A DNA stretch of 64,000 nt from Picocystis sp. L7. Lineage: Eukaryota; Chlorophyta; Picocystophyceae; Picocystales; Picocystaceae. A model generated the notes under the pieces. The model saw only the letters and a list, made by a program, of their open reading frames with translations. It had not been told where the DNA came from and searched no databases. The DNA lies in the NCBI GenBank assembly GCA_020975725.1, contig QXJR01000026.1:744001-808000 (forward strand), read 5' to 3'. Positions 12,001-20,331 of the stretch are shown in pieces. The stretch's first letter is position 1. Each line of letters opens with the position of its first letter. A program made the translations under genes and the position numbers.

Positions 12001-12112
12001 TGACAGGGAGGCAGCATCAAGCATGATCTCGATTGTAGATGATGCGTACGATAAATGGACCACTGGCTTCTATGACATGATTCAGTTTATGCAGCAGGGG
12101 ATTCCTCGTTAA
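6098..12112 (+). CDS. PI4KA: phosphatidylinositol 4-kinase alpha
   Basis: This type III PI 4-kinase makes PtdIns4P at the plasma membrane. It is a single 2004-residue exon, about the usual size. A long helical N-terminal region is followed by the PIK accessory domain (about residues 1510-1640). The PI3/4-kinase catalytic domain starts near 1740 (FKVGDDCRQD). The catalytic loop KDRHNGN has Asp 1855, and HIDFGF at 1871-1876 supplies the DFG aspartate 1873. The protein ends in FYDMIQFMQQGIPR, the expected C-terminal helix. The ATG at 6098 was chosen because the open frame upstream is low-complexity promoter sequence. The intron-free 6-kb frame contrasts with many neighbours. Confidence 0.93.
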   Translation: MAERRILPAETRATKAMAREVARVEVVEDLENVMEVLDACFPARGTNAGAEHEEEPRWEQGGWALLASLLTHSNQECRERAAAKIEICLKTSCEHIKELRTDRGADLRPLLEGISSWLAKWEDEEHVEEVSQAVLDLLKACVEHVVEEQDAARDKHEDKHTSKALLRHLAARTDTNQLLPILPKHLWEAVQALVRPLHELDEAKHRNRMMLDGRNRQQPPTIQEKVMEGNGKMGSVDGNPPKHSTFFQPSFGAMDGTVRLLEHKLHELPTMLDAAANLLDIAPPQTMPVGELDRLSESCCRTFLDVSLLSEMADTRSKKTASTIRCTVAAAARLQCIARVHATQGRGGATAPALPSKLTVLPMGASCIVRSVDSILELCEWCLQAVWRWSKASATEGVILVEHLLQSATFLSKQSWASMEPGEDNIVSRLHGMLFPVCKLHCAAKKAASSREDVWLGSTESLCDRLSDCLVDGLLCCMKDKGKDYAMSHLLTVSAVLEASVEVGDADRADLLSEAQVYSSMTLAKFCMGMELREMEQGFEVEKSVLHMLWDPMSLMSVQPQALESVLCSIADIAGSMVLATDIYTQQDSEKLVHALISQILKMHISVAPSYDSKTFTVTGQVVGEEGWRCPEDQGSIASSLLDTAISAALLRMAENLSSTTTPTNVRSALARDLLAHIVDLGWQAQEVLRLNHSILEARVVLPYVYRFGSLLPALAKACEKIQLTNSDLPQLRFLWLHMWTFKIASLDVELKLPYMWPRAWLKASLVLAAGSLPLIEAKEHLEVQVEIELQSLSSYRFLESKHSKEITDIPALGPAFASLLKAIPAERQCYISLALKLEMLRASSSSPETMIHFQAVQNGEYHLTSPFGCALFLLCSHLAGSHTEISKFLHKVVEIAFQAYAKQLVNWKADVMVHPERKEAEDFERVLTDLASFLITNSFQHAGGSDATLFHTSSLLYFKRLLEEFPELYWSKDCWKLLLLSGRTGDLLVDGPDAMYINKKTSLLKSALDVGSWMEEILCVAQGSASAFIQELMASQKEIFDVLSASRHPKKSDVSDALGGILHDFFSVHGMRSLFGGKILGTETILARANEFLDAEALNVPDRSSLFDATAVSLSLKSELPPSTLHRYIHFICFAPMKRVNGGIHLELLKTSVFCFEWMLAVDPELEPLITSKIAEAWNTQRSERVGVYADADDVDILRPRLLSPIRATEPGERPERSRWTRSFSLPLFLETVSAQKEWLFYLEGRWNVVKSSSRVSSSLTRATMCRMFQGLLQKPEKMTKHSAAVDVLFLLFKLSLQISYRREPEAVSLAHRVFTAALSFYVDGVRLSWFGLAQKTHSCRESLENFLLLLNDFMVRLTEHLGGTMHTNSVCGPCADDSLHEGVIGTHIRQNMQDLLRQGRLLQILCGIHLNKLTTWASPLSHSKQISLNHGMKVLDWRNVDVTKVVRDAWSMSPRLAVSLMDESMEDARYLHALEPLVVHGRDSPDVRCIPEAAPILAGCGMACQEPDILAALAHWEPCSVAAAVRLLSGKAKMSPYVQAYVVRVLLSSPPRDVAFFLPQLIQTLRTDVSGYVEDLLLGIARMDPLFAHRLIWVLGGEEEPPPEAFNPEVKRSGWEPPKETGLWKIVGRVRERVIHQMTAAAADFFNNEFDFFEQINSISGILKRFPKDERKLVISQELRKIPVTSDDLYLPTDPNARIIGIKCDSGVPLQSAAKVPILVMFDVEKEVENNGNLQTIQSVQGCIFKVGDDCRQDVLALQVIEILRDSFTAANLDLYLFPYGVLPTGYERGVIELVPYSASRSGLGEMADGGLLEIFKHEYGPIGSASFEKARENFIRSSAAYAIASYILQAKDRHNGNILLTKDGYMVHIDFGFIFEISPGGNLGFENAAFKLTHEMTQLLDPSGDKQSSEYKRFKAHCVRAFLVARSCMRPILTVVELMANSGLPCFGRGRPVENLRRRFLPDKNDREAASSMISIVDDAYDKWTTGFYDMIQFMQQGIPR

Positions 12113-12315
12113 TAAACAAGGCTGAGTGCAACAAGATGCTTATTTATTGAAGAACATCCATGCCTGTCTACCGCTGCTAGGCAGTACTCGTTTGCAGCCT
12201 TGCAACAATGTATGGAATGCTTCGATCAAGATCTGATCTAGATCTTGATGTCCGCAACGTCAAGTAGCACGTGCAGCACAGTCTTGCACAGTTCATCACA
12301 AAGGCCAGTGATTTT

Positions 12316-15300
12316 TTATGTCTCCGTCACCAAGTGCTGTTCCAGCATTCGGCAGCAAGCTTCCAATGCCATTTGTCCTACCTTACTCCGTACGCATTTG
12401 ACACAGCATTGCAACCCAGTATTCTGCTCAGAGTACGTAAGCTCAACCAACAATGGCTCTTTCTTTGGCAGCAACAGACCGCCCATGAAAAGAACAACTT
12501 TATCAGACCTTTCCACCGCTCGGCGAGCCAAGCAGTGCAAGAAGTTCTCTTCAAATTTCCCCACAACCTCCTCAACGTCTTCTATCCTTGCGTTTGGAAA
12601 AGATTTCGTTTTCTCCATTTCTGATGGCAAACTCTGCCAGCTTTCAACAAATTGAGCAGGGCTGATACGCTCGTTTGTAGAGAGGACACTGTTCAATTTG
12701 AGCCTGGCGACGAAGTATGACACTCCAATAGTGTCGTTCTTTACTGCAACCTGTAAGACAGATGGGGATCCAGCATCGACAATGGCCTCAGATTCCATTC
12801 TCAGTTCTACAATTGTCTGAGCAGACATGTTGGGTTCCACCACGGACACCTGTATGTGTTGCGACTTCGGGGAAATGCCAAAAGCATTCTTGTTGAATTG
12901 TATGCGAAACCCATTCAAGTTTGACTGGCTGGTATTCAGGAAATGGAGGTGAAAAACTGGTTTGTCATCCTGTGATGTGACGGATCCTCTTATTTGTAAG
13001 CCTTTGCCCTTTTCAGCAGAGAGTAGGATTGGCATAGAATCCACAGGGGGAATCGTGATCTCGGAGACGGGTAGCCCCCCAATACTTGAAGGGTGGGTGA
13101 CCTCCTCCTTTGCATGCTCCACTTCGTGCTGCTGGGATGGCTCATGGGATGCAGGTGTATCACTAAGCCCAAGCAGGTCATCGATTGTGCCCTTGTTACT
13201 GGGTGCCTCGTTGTGCCCAAATCTACCATTCGGACTTGTGTCAGTTCCCATCATGAGGTCAAGGCCACTCTCACCGTTTTCTTCAAGGGGAACTGCTCCT
13301 ACTGACGGGGGTGCATGATTCCTTCGCACAGACCTATTCTCAGCCGAAACAAAGCTCTCAGGAAGCTGATGGTAGACTGAAGAAATTGTGGAGATGTTCG
13401 CCAGTAGACCTTGCAGCACTTCAGGCTCGATTTGGTCAAGGTTCTTCCCAATTGCAGGCTTTTCACCCAGCAATACATCTTTGGTCCCTTCTGGGTCCGA
13501 GGACAGCAACCTCCAGTAAACGTACGCACGGTCTCTCAAGTCAGGGTTGTCATTTTCCCCGGTGGCATTAGACAAGACTAGCTGGATCATCTGCTGTGGT
13601 TTCTCTGATGGGTTCTTCAAGAAAAGCTTGACTGCAGAAGTGAGCAGCTGAAGCTGCACTTGAGGGTCCTCCTCTGGAAATGTCTCAAGGAAGGTCTCTA
13701 GTAGGTCTGCTGCGTTACTTATTCTATCCGCATACTCTCCTAGCACCCATACCAATGCTGCCTTGGCTTCTGGATCGTCCAGTGTTTGCAGGTTCTCACA
13801 CAGTATGGTTATCACACCTTCAAATCTATTGGGATACCGTCTAAAGATGTCTACAATGACAATCACAGCTTGCTGCACCAAAAAGTTCACCCTTGTCTGT
13901 ACAATCTCTACAAGGACGCTTATGCATCGTTCTGTTGCTGCCTCTAAGCAAACAGCGCACCTACCTATTGCTCTGATGGAACGTTGGACAAACACCAGAT
14001 CCACCTCGGTGGAATATTCTTTCAATTCCAAGAGGACTTGGTCGATGTTTTTCATGGACACCAGCTTGATCAGAATATCCAACTTTTCAAGCTTCACGTA
14101 CACAGGATCGTTGTATTTGCAAAAGAAAACCTTGATCTCGTGCTGCAGTATTGTCGGGTGTCTTTGAACAATCAAGTTGACGTTTCTCAGAGCAACATAC
14201 TGGACCTCTGGCTCTGCAGACAGTAAGCTTACCAGCGGGGGTGCAAGTTTTCTATAGATTGGGACAATGGACTCGCTCCTTCCTAGTCCTTCCACGTTTT
14301 TAAGTATCACTTTGACTGCTGACATGACCACTGCCCCGTTCACGTGTTGGAGCCTTGGGACCACCCTTTCGATGATCATTTCAGCCTCCCTCTTATCTTT
14401 CACATCGTACTGGGCCAACGCGTCCAGAATGAAGACCTGCCCCCACTCTGTGCATTCTCCCAGTGCAGCCAGAAGCTTTGACAGCATCATTTTGGTAATT
14501 TTCAACACTGCAACCTCGGAGTGCTCTTGTATCTCTGCGAGGGCTGCGACTGCATTGGCCACCACCATCGGATTGGGGTCGGAGAGCAGGTCCCTCAGTT
14601 GATCCAAAAATCCGTGGTCCTCCACCAACTGAGGGCTGATGTCATGCAACTTGACGACGCAAATTGCTGCTGTCTTCCGGACGTACGGATCCCGATCCTT
14701 GAGACATTTCTGCAGAGGATCGCAGAGATACTCGGTGATCCTGTCCACACGGATGCAGCCCATGGTCCGGACCGCCAACGCACGGATCAGTGGGTTGTGA
14801 TCTTGAGAATCCTGTGGAACGGATGGGCTCTTGTCAGCGTATGCGTGTCGATTCGTTCGTTTCCTTGCGGTCGAATGCACGTGTCCTTACCTTGACGAAG
14901 GTGTTCACGGCCATGATGGCCAGGTCTGGTTTCGACTTGGCGTAGTTGATCAGGTACAAGTACACGAGTTTTTTCATCTCCAGGTCATCGGTCTGCATGC
15001 AGTTGACCACGTCCGGGAAGAGGGAGGACACGTCCTGCACGTGTGCGACGCGTCTTCGGGTCAGCATCGCCTTGTTTCCACCGCCGGTCCCGTTGGGTTT
15101 CACGCCGGAGCGGCCACGCGTGACGCCGGATGCGCGTGCCACGATCTCTCTTGTACGTTCCTCCATCCTCCGGTGCGCTGTGCACGTCTACGTGCCTCAC
15201 CTTTCCCACGGTCATGGCGGCGATGACTTTCTTGACGGCGTCTTTCCTCTTGTCTTTGTCCATGCTCCGGAGCTCGCTCTTCCATTCTGCGACCTCTCCT

Positions 15301-15332
15301 TTCTTCGTGGTGGCGAAGTACCTTCCTTCCAT
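12316..15332 (-). CDS. beta-adaptin of clathrin adaptor AP-1/AP-2
   Basis: This is the large beta subunit of a clathrin adaptor complex, which sorts cargo at the trans-Golgi or plasma membrane. Exons are 15201-15332, 14891-15034 and 12316-14811, all phase 0, giving 923 aa. The N-terminus ([17 protein letters not shown], then [19 protein letters not shown]) and the armadillo-type trunk ([18 protein letters not shown]) are textbook beta-adaptin. A Ser/Gly-rich hinge around residues 580-690 contains DDLLGLSD, a possible clathrin or accessory contact. The C-terminal appendage is present ([20 protein letters not shown]). Plants and many protists use one beta for AP-1 and AP-2, so the complex cannot be fixed. 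The ATG at 15332 was preferred to an upstream GTG. Confidence 0.92.
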
Positions 15333-16335
15333 CGTCTTCTGCGACTCGAGGGGACCGTCCACGGATCGAAGGAGGGTCCAAAACGTCGATGGCGAGGCGT
15401 GTCACGCGCACGTCGCGTGGACCGATCGCGAAGAAACGCGCCGAATGGTCGCGCCAGGACCTCGCTGCCCAGCACGGTCCACCCACGAAAGACCGACGGG
15501 AATCGCGGTCCTTTGCGTCCCTCCCGAGGGAGGAACACCGGAGGAGGATCCCCCCGTGGACCGCTCCGCACACGGTCCACGACCAAAGACCGGAAAGACA
15601 GCGGTCCACGATCGGTCTTTGCGGTCCTCGGGTGGGGGGGAAAACGTGGGGGACACGAGCCCTCGCCCCGACGGGGGAGGTCCAGGAGGCACCGAGGGAG
15701 TTTCTTCTCAAAAGGGGGGGGGGGGTGTTGGCCGGCTTCGGCGCGAGAAGGAACGCTTCCCCCACGAGGAAACCATCCGAAAGCGGGAGTGGACGTCGAA
15801 GCACTCGAGTGTAAAAGGGGTGCCAGGAGGATCCGAGGAGGTGCTGGGGTGGAGGAACACCCCCCCGGATCGAGAGGGGGAAGCCGTCGATCACGTCGGA
15901 ACGCATCGGATCCGGACAGGAAGTCCCCGTTCGGACGCACGTGCGAACCAGCATCCAGGTGATGCGCCCGCGTATGGACGTGCCGTCCTGACCACGCAAA
16001 GGAATCCCTCTCTGCGAAGTTCGGAACGCGCGCCAACGCCCAACGTGCGCACCGAACCCCGCTCGTCCTTCGAATTCCCGCCGGTCTATGCTGTCTTTTC
16101 ACGGTCCATGATCGGTCCACCCCTCCTCCTCCTGCCCACGTGGGGTCGAGCACAGGGTTGAGCTGGGATCCATTCGGACCCCTTTGCCCGGTCCATGAAC
16201 CCGATCAACCACGGAAATAGAAGGGAAGGATCTCCCTTTCGAACCGGACCGACACGGCCGGTACGTGGTGGTCGACAGTTGCGCGTGCAAGCGTCGGCAC
16301 ATCAAGTGCGCGCTGGAAGGGGGAAAGGAGGGACC
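15333..16335. promoter_or_regulatory. divergent spacer, beta-adaptin / ICME
   Basis: This is about 1 kb of GC-rich sequence between two head-to-head genes, with no supported gene. Overlapping long frames on both strands look like composition effects. A cluster near 15570-15630 alternates GGTCCACG with CAAAGACCGG-type blocks and contains the exact 19-mer shared with 6031-6049. Another CGGTCCATG lies near 16099. A poly-G run is at about 15713-15724. Confidence 0.4.
15612..15630 (+). repeat. 19-bp promoter repeat, copy 2
   Basis: This is an exact copy of the 6031-6049 sequence, in the spacer between beta-adaptin and ICME. It is set among further GGTCCACG and CAAAGACCGG blocks. Confidence 0.6.
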
Positions 16336-17610
16336 ATGGCCACGTCGTGGAGGTCCGTCGAGGTGATGGAGACGATATGGTACAGCTCCCTCGTCACCAT
16401 GCTTCGAGAAAGGACCTGGACGCTCCTGCGAAAACACACCAACGTGCGAGAAGACGAGTTTCCGACCATTCGCAGGAGCAAGAGTGGAAGCTTCGGCGAA
16501 CACCTCGAAAAGAGCGCCCATGGAACGTGGGAAGAAGTGTCCTTTTACTATGGAATGGCCTGCCAGCTCGCCCAAAAGGTCGGGTTCGGATGGAAGTGGC
16601 TGCAGAAGTTCCTTCAGCTCATGCTCTACGCATTCCTCATGCTCCCGGGGTTCCTGTACATGCTGGGGTTCTACTTCACTTCCAAAAGGGTGGAAAGGAA
16701 CATCCCGTACCGCAAAATGTCGAGGAACAGACTGGACCTGTACCTTCCGAGGATGCGACGAGACGAGGGCAAATCTCCAGTTGTGATTTTTGTGACAGGC
16801 GGGGCGTGGGTCATCGGGTACAAGGGATGGGGTGCAGGCATAGGAAAGCTTCTGTCCAATCAAGGGTTCATTGTGGCGTGCCTGGACTACAGGAATTATC
16901 CTCAGGGGTGCGTGCCGGACATGCTGGAGGATGTCATGGAAGGAATCAACTGGACCTTTCGAAATGCTGCCTGCTACGGAGGGGATCCAGCCAAGATCTA
17001 CCTGGTAGGCCAGTCTGCAGGGGCACATTTGACGTCGTTGGCGCTCATCAAACAAGGAGAAAGGGTCAAGCAAGGAGAGGATGTAGACTGGGAACCTCAT
17101 CACTTGCAAGGGTATGTGGGAGTCTCTGGCCCATACAATATCACGCAGCTTGTGGAGCACTTCAATCAACGCGGGCTGTACAGTACGCTTTTCTTGCATC
17201 TGATGACAGGGATTGATCGTAAGAACGGCTACGCGAACATCTCGTTGGAAACCGTCTCGCCAGAATGCCTGGTGAGGGGGGGGGCGTTGGATGGTGTGAA
17301 GCTCCCGCCGTACTTCTGTGTCATGCACGGCACTGCTGACATTACTGTTCCTTATTCCCAAGCAGTATCCTTTGCTGATGCACTCACGCAGCAAAAAGTT
17401 GATACGAAGCTGATAAAGTTGCAACTCATCGAAGGGAAAACCCACACAGACTTCATGATCAACGACCCCATGCGTGGGGACCCAGACGAGGTGATCGAAG
17501 AGGTTGTCGAGATGGCGTATGGGAAAGAAGCTAGGAAATTGGTAGTTGCCCCTGCTGGTTTACTGCCCAGGTGGCTCGTAGCCCTTGCAAGTTCAGTGTG
17601 TCCTTTCTAG
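16336..17610 (+). CDS. isoprenylcysteine alpha-carbonyl methylesterase (ICME-like)
   Basis: This alpha/beta hydrolase is expected to remove the C-terminal methyl ester from prenylated proteins at the endomembrane surface. It has 424 aa. The N-terminal third holds a hydrophobic segment near residues 90-115 (LMLYAFLMLPGFLYMLGFYF), as in plant ICMEs. The oxyanion strand reads VVIFVTGGAWVIGYKGWG. The nucleophile elbow is GQSAG with Ser 227, with acid Asp 335 in HGTADITVP and His 370 in KTHTDF. ACLDYRNYPQG is nearly diagnostic for this family. No intron is needed. The ATG sits after a GGACC context and before the first conserved block. Confidence 0.88.
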   Translation: MATSWRSVEVMETIWYSSLVTMLRERTWTLLRKHTNVREDEFPTIRRSKSGSFGEHLEKSAHGTWEEVSFYYGMACQLAQKVGFGWKWLQKFLQLMLYAFLMLPGFLYMLGFYFTSKRVERNIPYRKMSRNRLDLYLPRMRRDEGKSPVVIFVTGGAWVIGYKGWGAGIGKLLSNQGFIVACLDYRNYPQGCVPDMLEDVMEGINWTFRNAACYGGDPAKIYLVGQSAGAHLTSLALIKQGERVKQGEDVDWEPHHLQGYVGVSGPYNITQLVEHFNQRGLYSTLFLHLMTGIDRKNGYANISLETVSPECLVRGGALDGVKLPPYFCVMHGTADITVPYSQAVSFADALTQQKVDTKLIKLQLIEGKTHTDFMINDPMRGDPDEVIEEVVEMAYGKEARKLVVAPAGLLPRWLVALASSVCPF

Positions 17611-18491
17611 CATTTCTGGTGCTTGTCAAGGCATTCTTGTTCCTTTGCGGGAGCATTGCAATTTTGACACCAGGTCTTGTTGTTGGCTAATAATCTGTGC
17701 ATGTGCTTATTGAGGTTGCTGCAGTCAGGACGTCGTGAAGTTCTGGTTGCTGCACACTATTTCATCATTCCAAGCATCGTCGTATACAACCGACTTTTGT
17801 ACACGTCTTTATGTATTTTAAGCAATTTTTTGTGGTTCTTGCTCCGATTTATCTTTTCAAAGGAAAATACTTGTCTGCCCAGGACAAGCAATGCCGCAAC
17901 TTTGAAGCGGGATGCGGCCGCACTGTGTTCCCCACCTCCAAAGCAGCCTCACATGTGGGCGTGTGAACTGTACAAGAGGAGCGACGCTGGGGCACCATTG
18001 TGCGGGATTGTCCTCCTTGGTGGTGAGGCAGCCGTTCAATCTTGCATGGAAGACGTCAGAAAGAAACTACGCACAGTGAGCCATCGACGATGGTTCTGGT
18101 GTAGGTTTGGTTTCCCGTACGATTCTCGTGGCAATGCATCAGCAAGCATCTCGCATCATGCCCTTTCACAATGCAGGGAACAATGGCATCAACAGTCTGA
18201 GGAGAAACCCAGGGATTCAGAAGGCATAACTGGCGTGCATGCATGCCTGCGGGGAGCATGACCTTGCCGCCCCAGGAGGAGTTGGTTGTACTTCCACCTT
18301 CCATCGTAGAAGGGCCGACGATACGTACGTTGCAAGTACCGCTCGGTGCTTGCTGGAGGATTTTCCTGCGTGCATTGCGCCAGGAGGGCATGTGAAATAA
18401 AAGTGAAACAGGCTTACAAATGTGGGCACCTACAACCTACCCAGTGCATTCCTCCCATGTCTATCCCATAGGTAGATCGGACATCGAAGCT
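17611..18491. other. intergenic, no supported gene
   Basis: This holds the 3' flank of ICME and the 3' flank of the minus-strand HMG protein gene. An ATG frame of 111 codons on the minus strand (18056-18391) and a longer plus frame opened by a non-ATG codon (17677-18261) have no recognisable motif and are treated as chance. Confidence 0.35.
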
Positions 18492-19314
18492 CTAAGGAGA
18501 ACCATCCTTCTTCTTGTGCTTCTTCTTCTTCTTTTCCGGGTCGTCGTGTTTGCGCTTTTTCTCCTTCTCTTGGTTCTTTGGGTTATCTTCGGACATGTGC
18601 CACTTTTTGGCGGCCAGCGCGAACATTTCTGTCTGGGACCCTTCGATGCCCTGTCGCACGTGCGTGTTCCATCCAGATGGTGGTGTTTCCGTCAGTCGCA
18701 TTGGTTCCTGCCACCTTCTTCGCGCTCGTGTGTCGCTTGGTTTCGTGATCGAGACGTTATCGTTCGCCCTCGGATCCTTCCCGCTCGTCGTTTCTGTCGT
18801 TTCAAATTCAAACCGGGCTGCGTCGGCGTCGGCTTCGAGCGCACCTGTTCTTTCATGCGTGCGAGTTCTGCTTGCACGAACTTGTTGAAAACGGTGGGTT
18901 CTCGCTTCACACGCTTCATTTTCTTTCCCTGCGACGTCGTCCCACGACGCGCGACGACGTTCGTCCGGGACGCTTCGTCAGTTCCATGGTTCGTGTCTTG
19001 GTTCTCGTTCGTTTCGTTTTCGGGTGGGACCCGTGTGGTGTTCTTCCATCCTTCGGTTAGGGTTTCGTCCGTCCTTCCTTCCGTCCATTCGCCTCTGTTT
19101 CGTTGGCCAAGCGCATCCACGACGCGCATCCACGACGTGCTTGGTCTCGTTTCCCATCCGCACGCACCTTGGGCTGTTCGAAGACGACGGGTGCGTCGTG
19201 GAGGGGGATGGCTTCTCCCACGGCCGCACCACGTGCAGCTGCCGCACACCTGGCGTAGGCGGCGGCCAGTTCGCCATAGCAGTAGGCCATGAGTTCGGCC
19301 GAAGCCATCGCCAT
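18492..19314 (-). CDS. small nuclear protein with YABBY-like HMG domain
   Basis: Three exons, 19168-19314, 18845-18928 and 18492-18650, join in phase 0 (donors GTGCGT and GTGCGC) to give 129 aa. The middle and last exons rebuild a YABBY-type HMG domain: KRVKREPTVFNKFVQAELAR, then a short loop, then EMFALAAKKWHMS. This parallels the land-plant pattern R-x-P-S-A-Y-N-x-F followed by AFSxAAKNWA. The tail is highly basic (KKKKKHKKKD), fitting a nuclear DNA-binding role. The N-terminus is short and Ala-rich and lacks the C2C2 zinc finger of true YABBY factors. The function is inferred from the domain only. It is head to head with MED22. Confidence 0.72.
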
Positions 19315-19974
19315 GTCGTCCAGTGTGTCCAATCCACCACTCGCACGTGTGTTTGTGTGTGGTCCACCACCGGTGAAACCGTTCGTACAGACCGGGTCCA
19401 AGTCCGGTTCGAAACCGCGTGTGGATCGGGTCTGCTCCCACGAATGAGCCCCAACGGCGCAGAAACCCGGCCTGGTCCCCCCCCCCCTTCCCTCCCTCCC
19501 TCTCCCTCGGATCCCCGCCCCAACGATCCGATCCGATCCGATCCCACCAACGGGCGAACCCAGGGGAAGAACCCGGATGGAAGCGGGGGGAAGGGGGGAA
19601 ACGACACGCCCCGGTGCCTCGGGGACGTCCGGTACGGGAGAGGGGGGAGGGAGGGAACGTACGGGAGACGTACGGTTTGAACCCGCCCCGGGGGGCGGAT
19701 CGATCCGAGGGGCGGGACGACGGACCAATCGGAAGACGGGGTTCGTATCGGTGTCCGTGGAAACGGATGTGGGGGATCTCGACCGATCGGACGGATGTGA
19801 AGGAGAGGGTTGGCCAGGGGAGACATCGGCGTCCGACAACACCGTCCGAAACGAAGACGAAAGCGAAAGCGAACAAGGACGAAAGAGGACCAGGTCGGAT
19901 GGAACGGATCACGCGCGGGAGGTAGACGATGGATCGGAACTGAAGCGAAACCCAAGGGACAACGGAAGGCAAAC
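19315..19974. promoter_or_regulatory. divergent spacer, HMG protein / MED22
   Basis: This is 660 bp of GC-rich sequence. It includes a C-rich run (about 19479-19505) and a short GATCC tandem (about 19526-19545). No gene is supported. The overlapping frames on both strands are low in complexity. Confidence 0.35.
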
Positions 19975-20331
19975 ATGGAAGAGAACGTGGCCGACAAAGT
20001 GCAGGTGATGCGACAAAGCCTACAAGCCATCCTGAAAACCACACAAGGAGAAGGGACGGACCTCGCAGGAAGGAAAAAAATGCTGGTGGACGTGGAAGCG
20101 GCCAAAATCAGCGCCGCGGCAGAATCCCTGCTCCACATCATCGAGACGCTCAAAGAAACCGCGCTCCTGGAAGACGCGAAAGAAGCCAACCGAAACGTCC
20201 AGTGGATCGAAAACAAACTGCGCACCACAGAAAAGCACGTCGATCGAGAATTCCAAGACCTTCGAGAAGACATTGGAAAGCTGATGAAGGAGCTGGAAAC
20301 GAAATACTACACCACGAAAGGGCTCGTTTGA
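19975..20331 (+). CDS. MED22: Mediator subunit 22
   Basis: MED22 is a head-module subunit of the Mediator complex. This is a 118-residue, all-helical protein. It matches the MED22/Surf5 pattern AxESLxxIIxxLKE then LLEDAKEANxxxQ, followed by a coiled-coil C-terminus LREDIGKLMKELETKYYTT. The metazoan equivalent ends in LRDEI...ELEEEYY. The ATG at 19975 gives a complete domain. Upstream the frame is open but Arg/Lys-rich promoter-like sequence. The length is slightly short for the family. Confidence 0.72.
   Translation: MEENVADKVQVMRQSLQAILKTTQGEGTDLAGRKKMLVDVEAAKISAAAESLLHIIETLKETALLEDAKEANRNVQWIENKLRTTEKHVDREFQDLREDIGKLMKELETKYYTTKGLV

Noticed and set aside
17677-18261. 194-codon plus-strand frame after ICME
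   Set aside because: It opens on a non-ATG codon and has no motif. The sequence reads as 3' flank.
18056-18391. 111-codon ATG frame on the minus strand
   Set aside because: It has no recognisable fold, an odd composition, and only 100 bp separates it from the HMG gene's stop.
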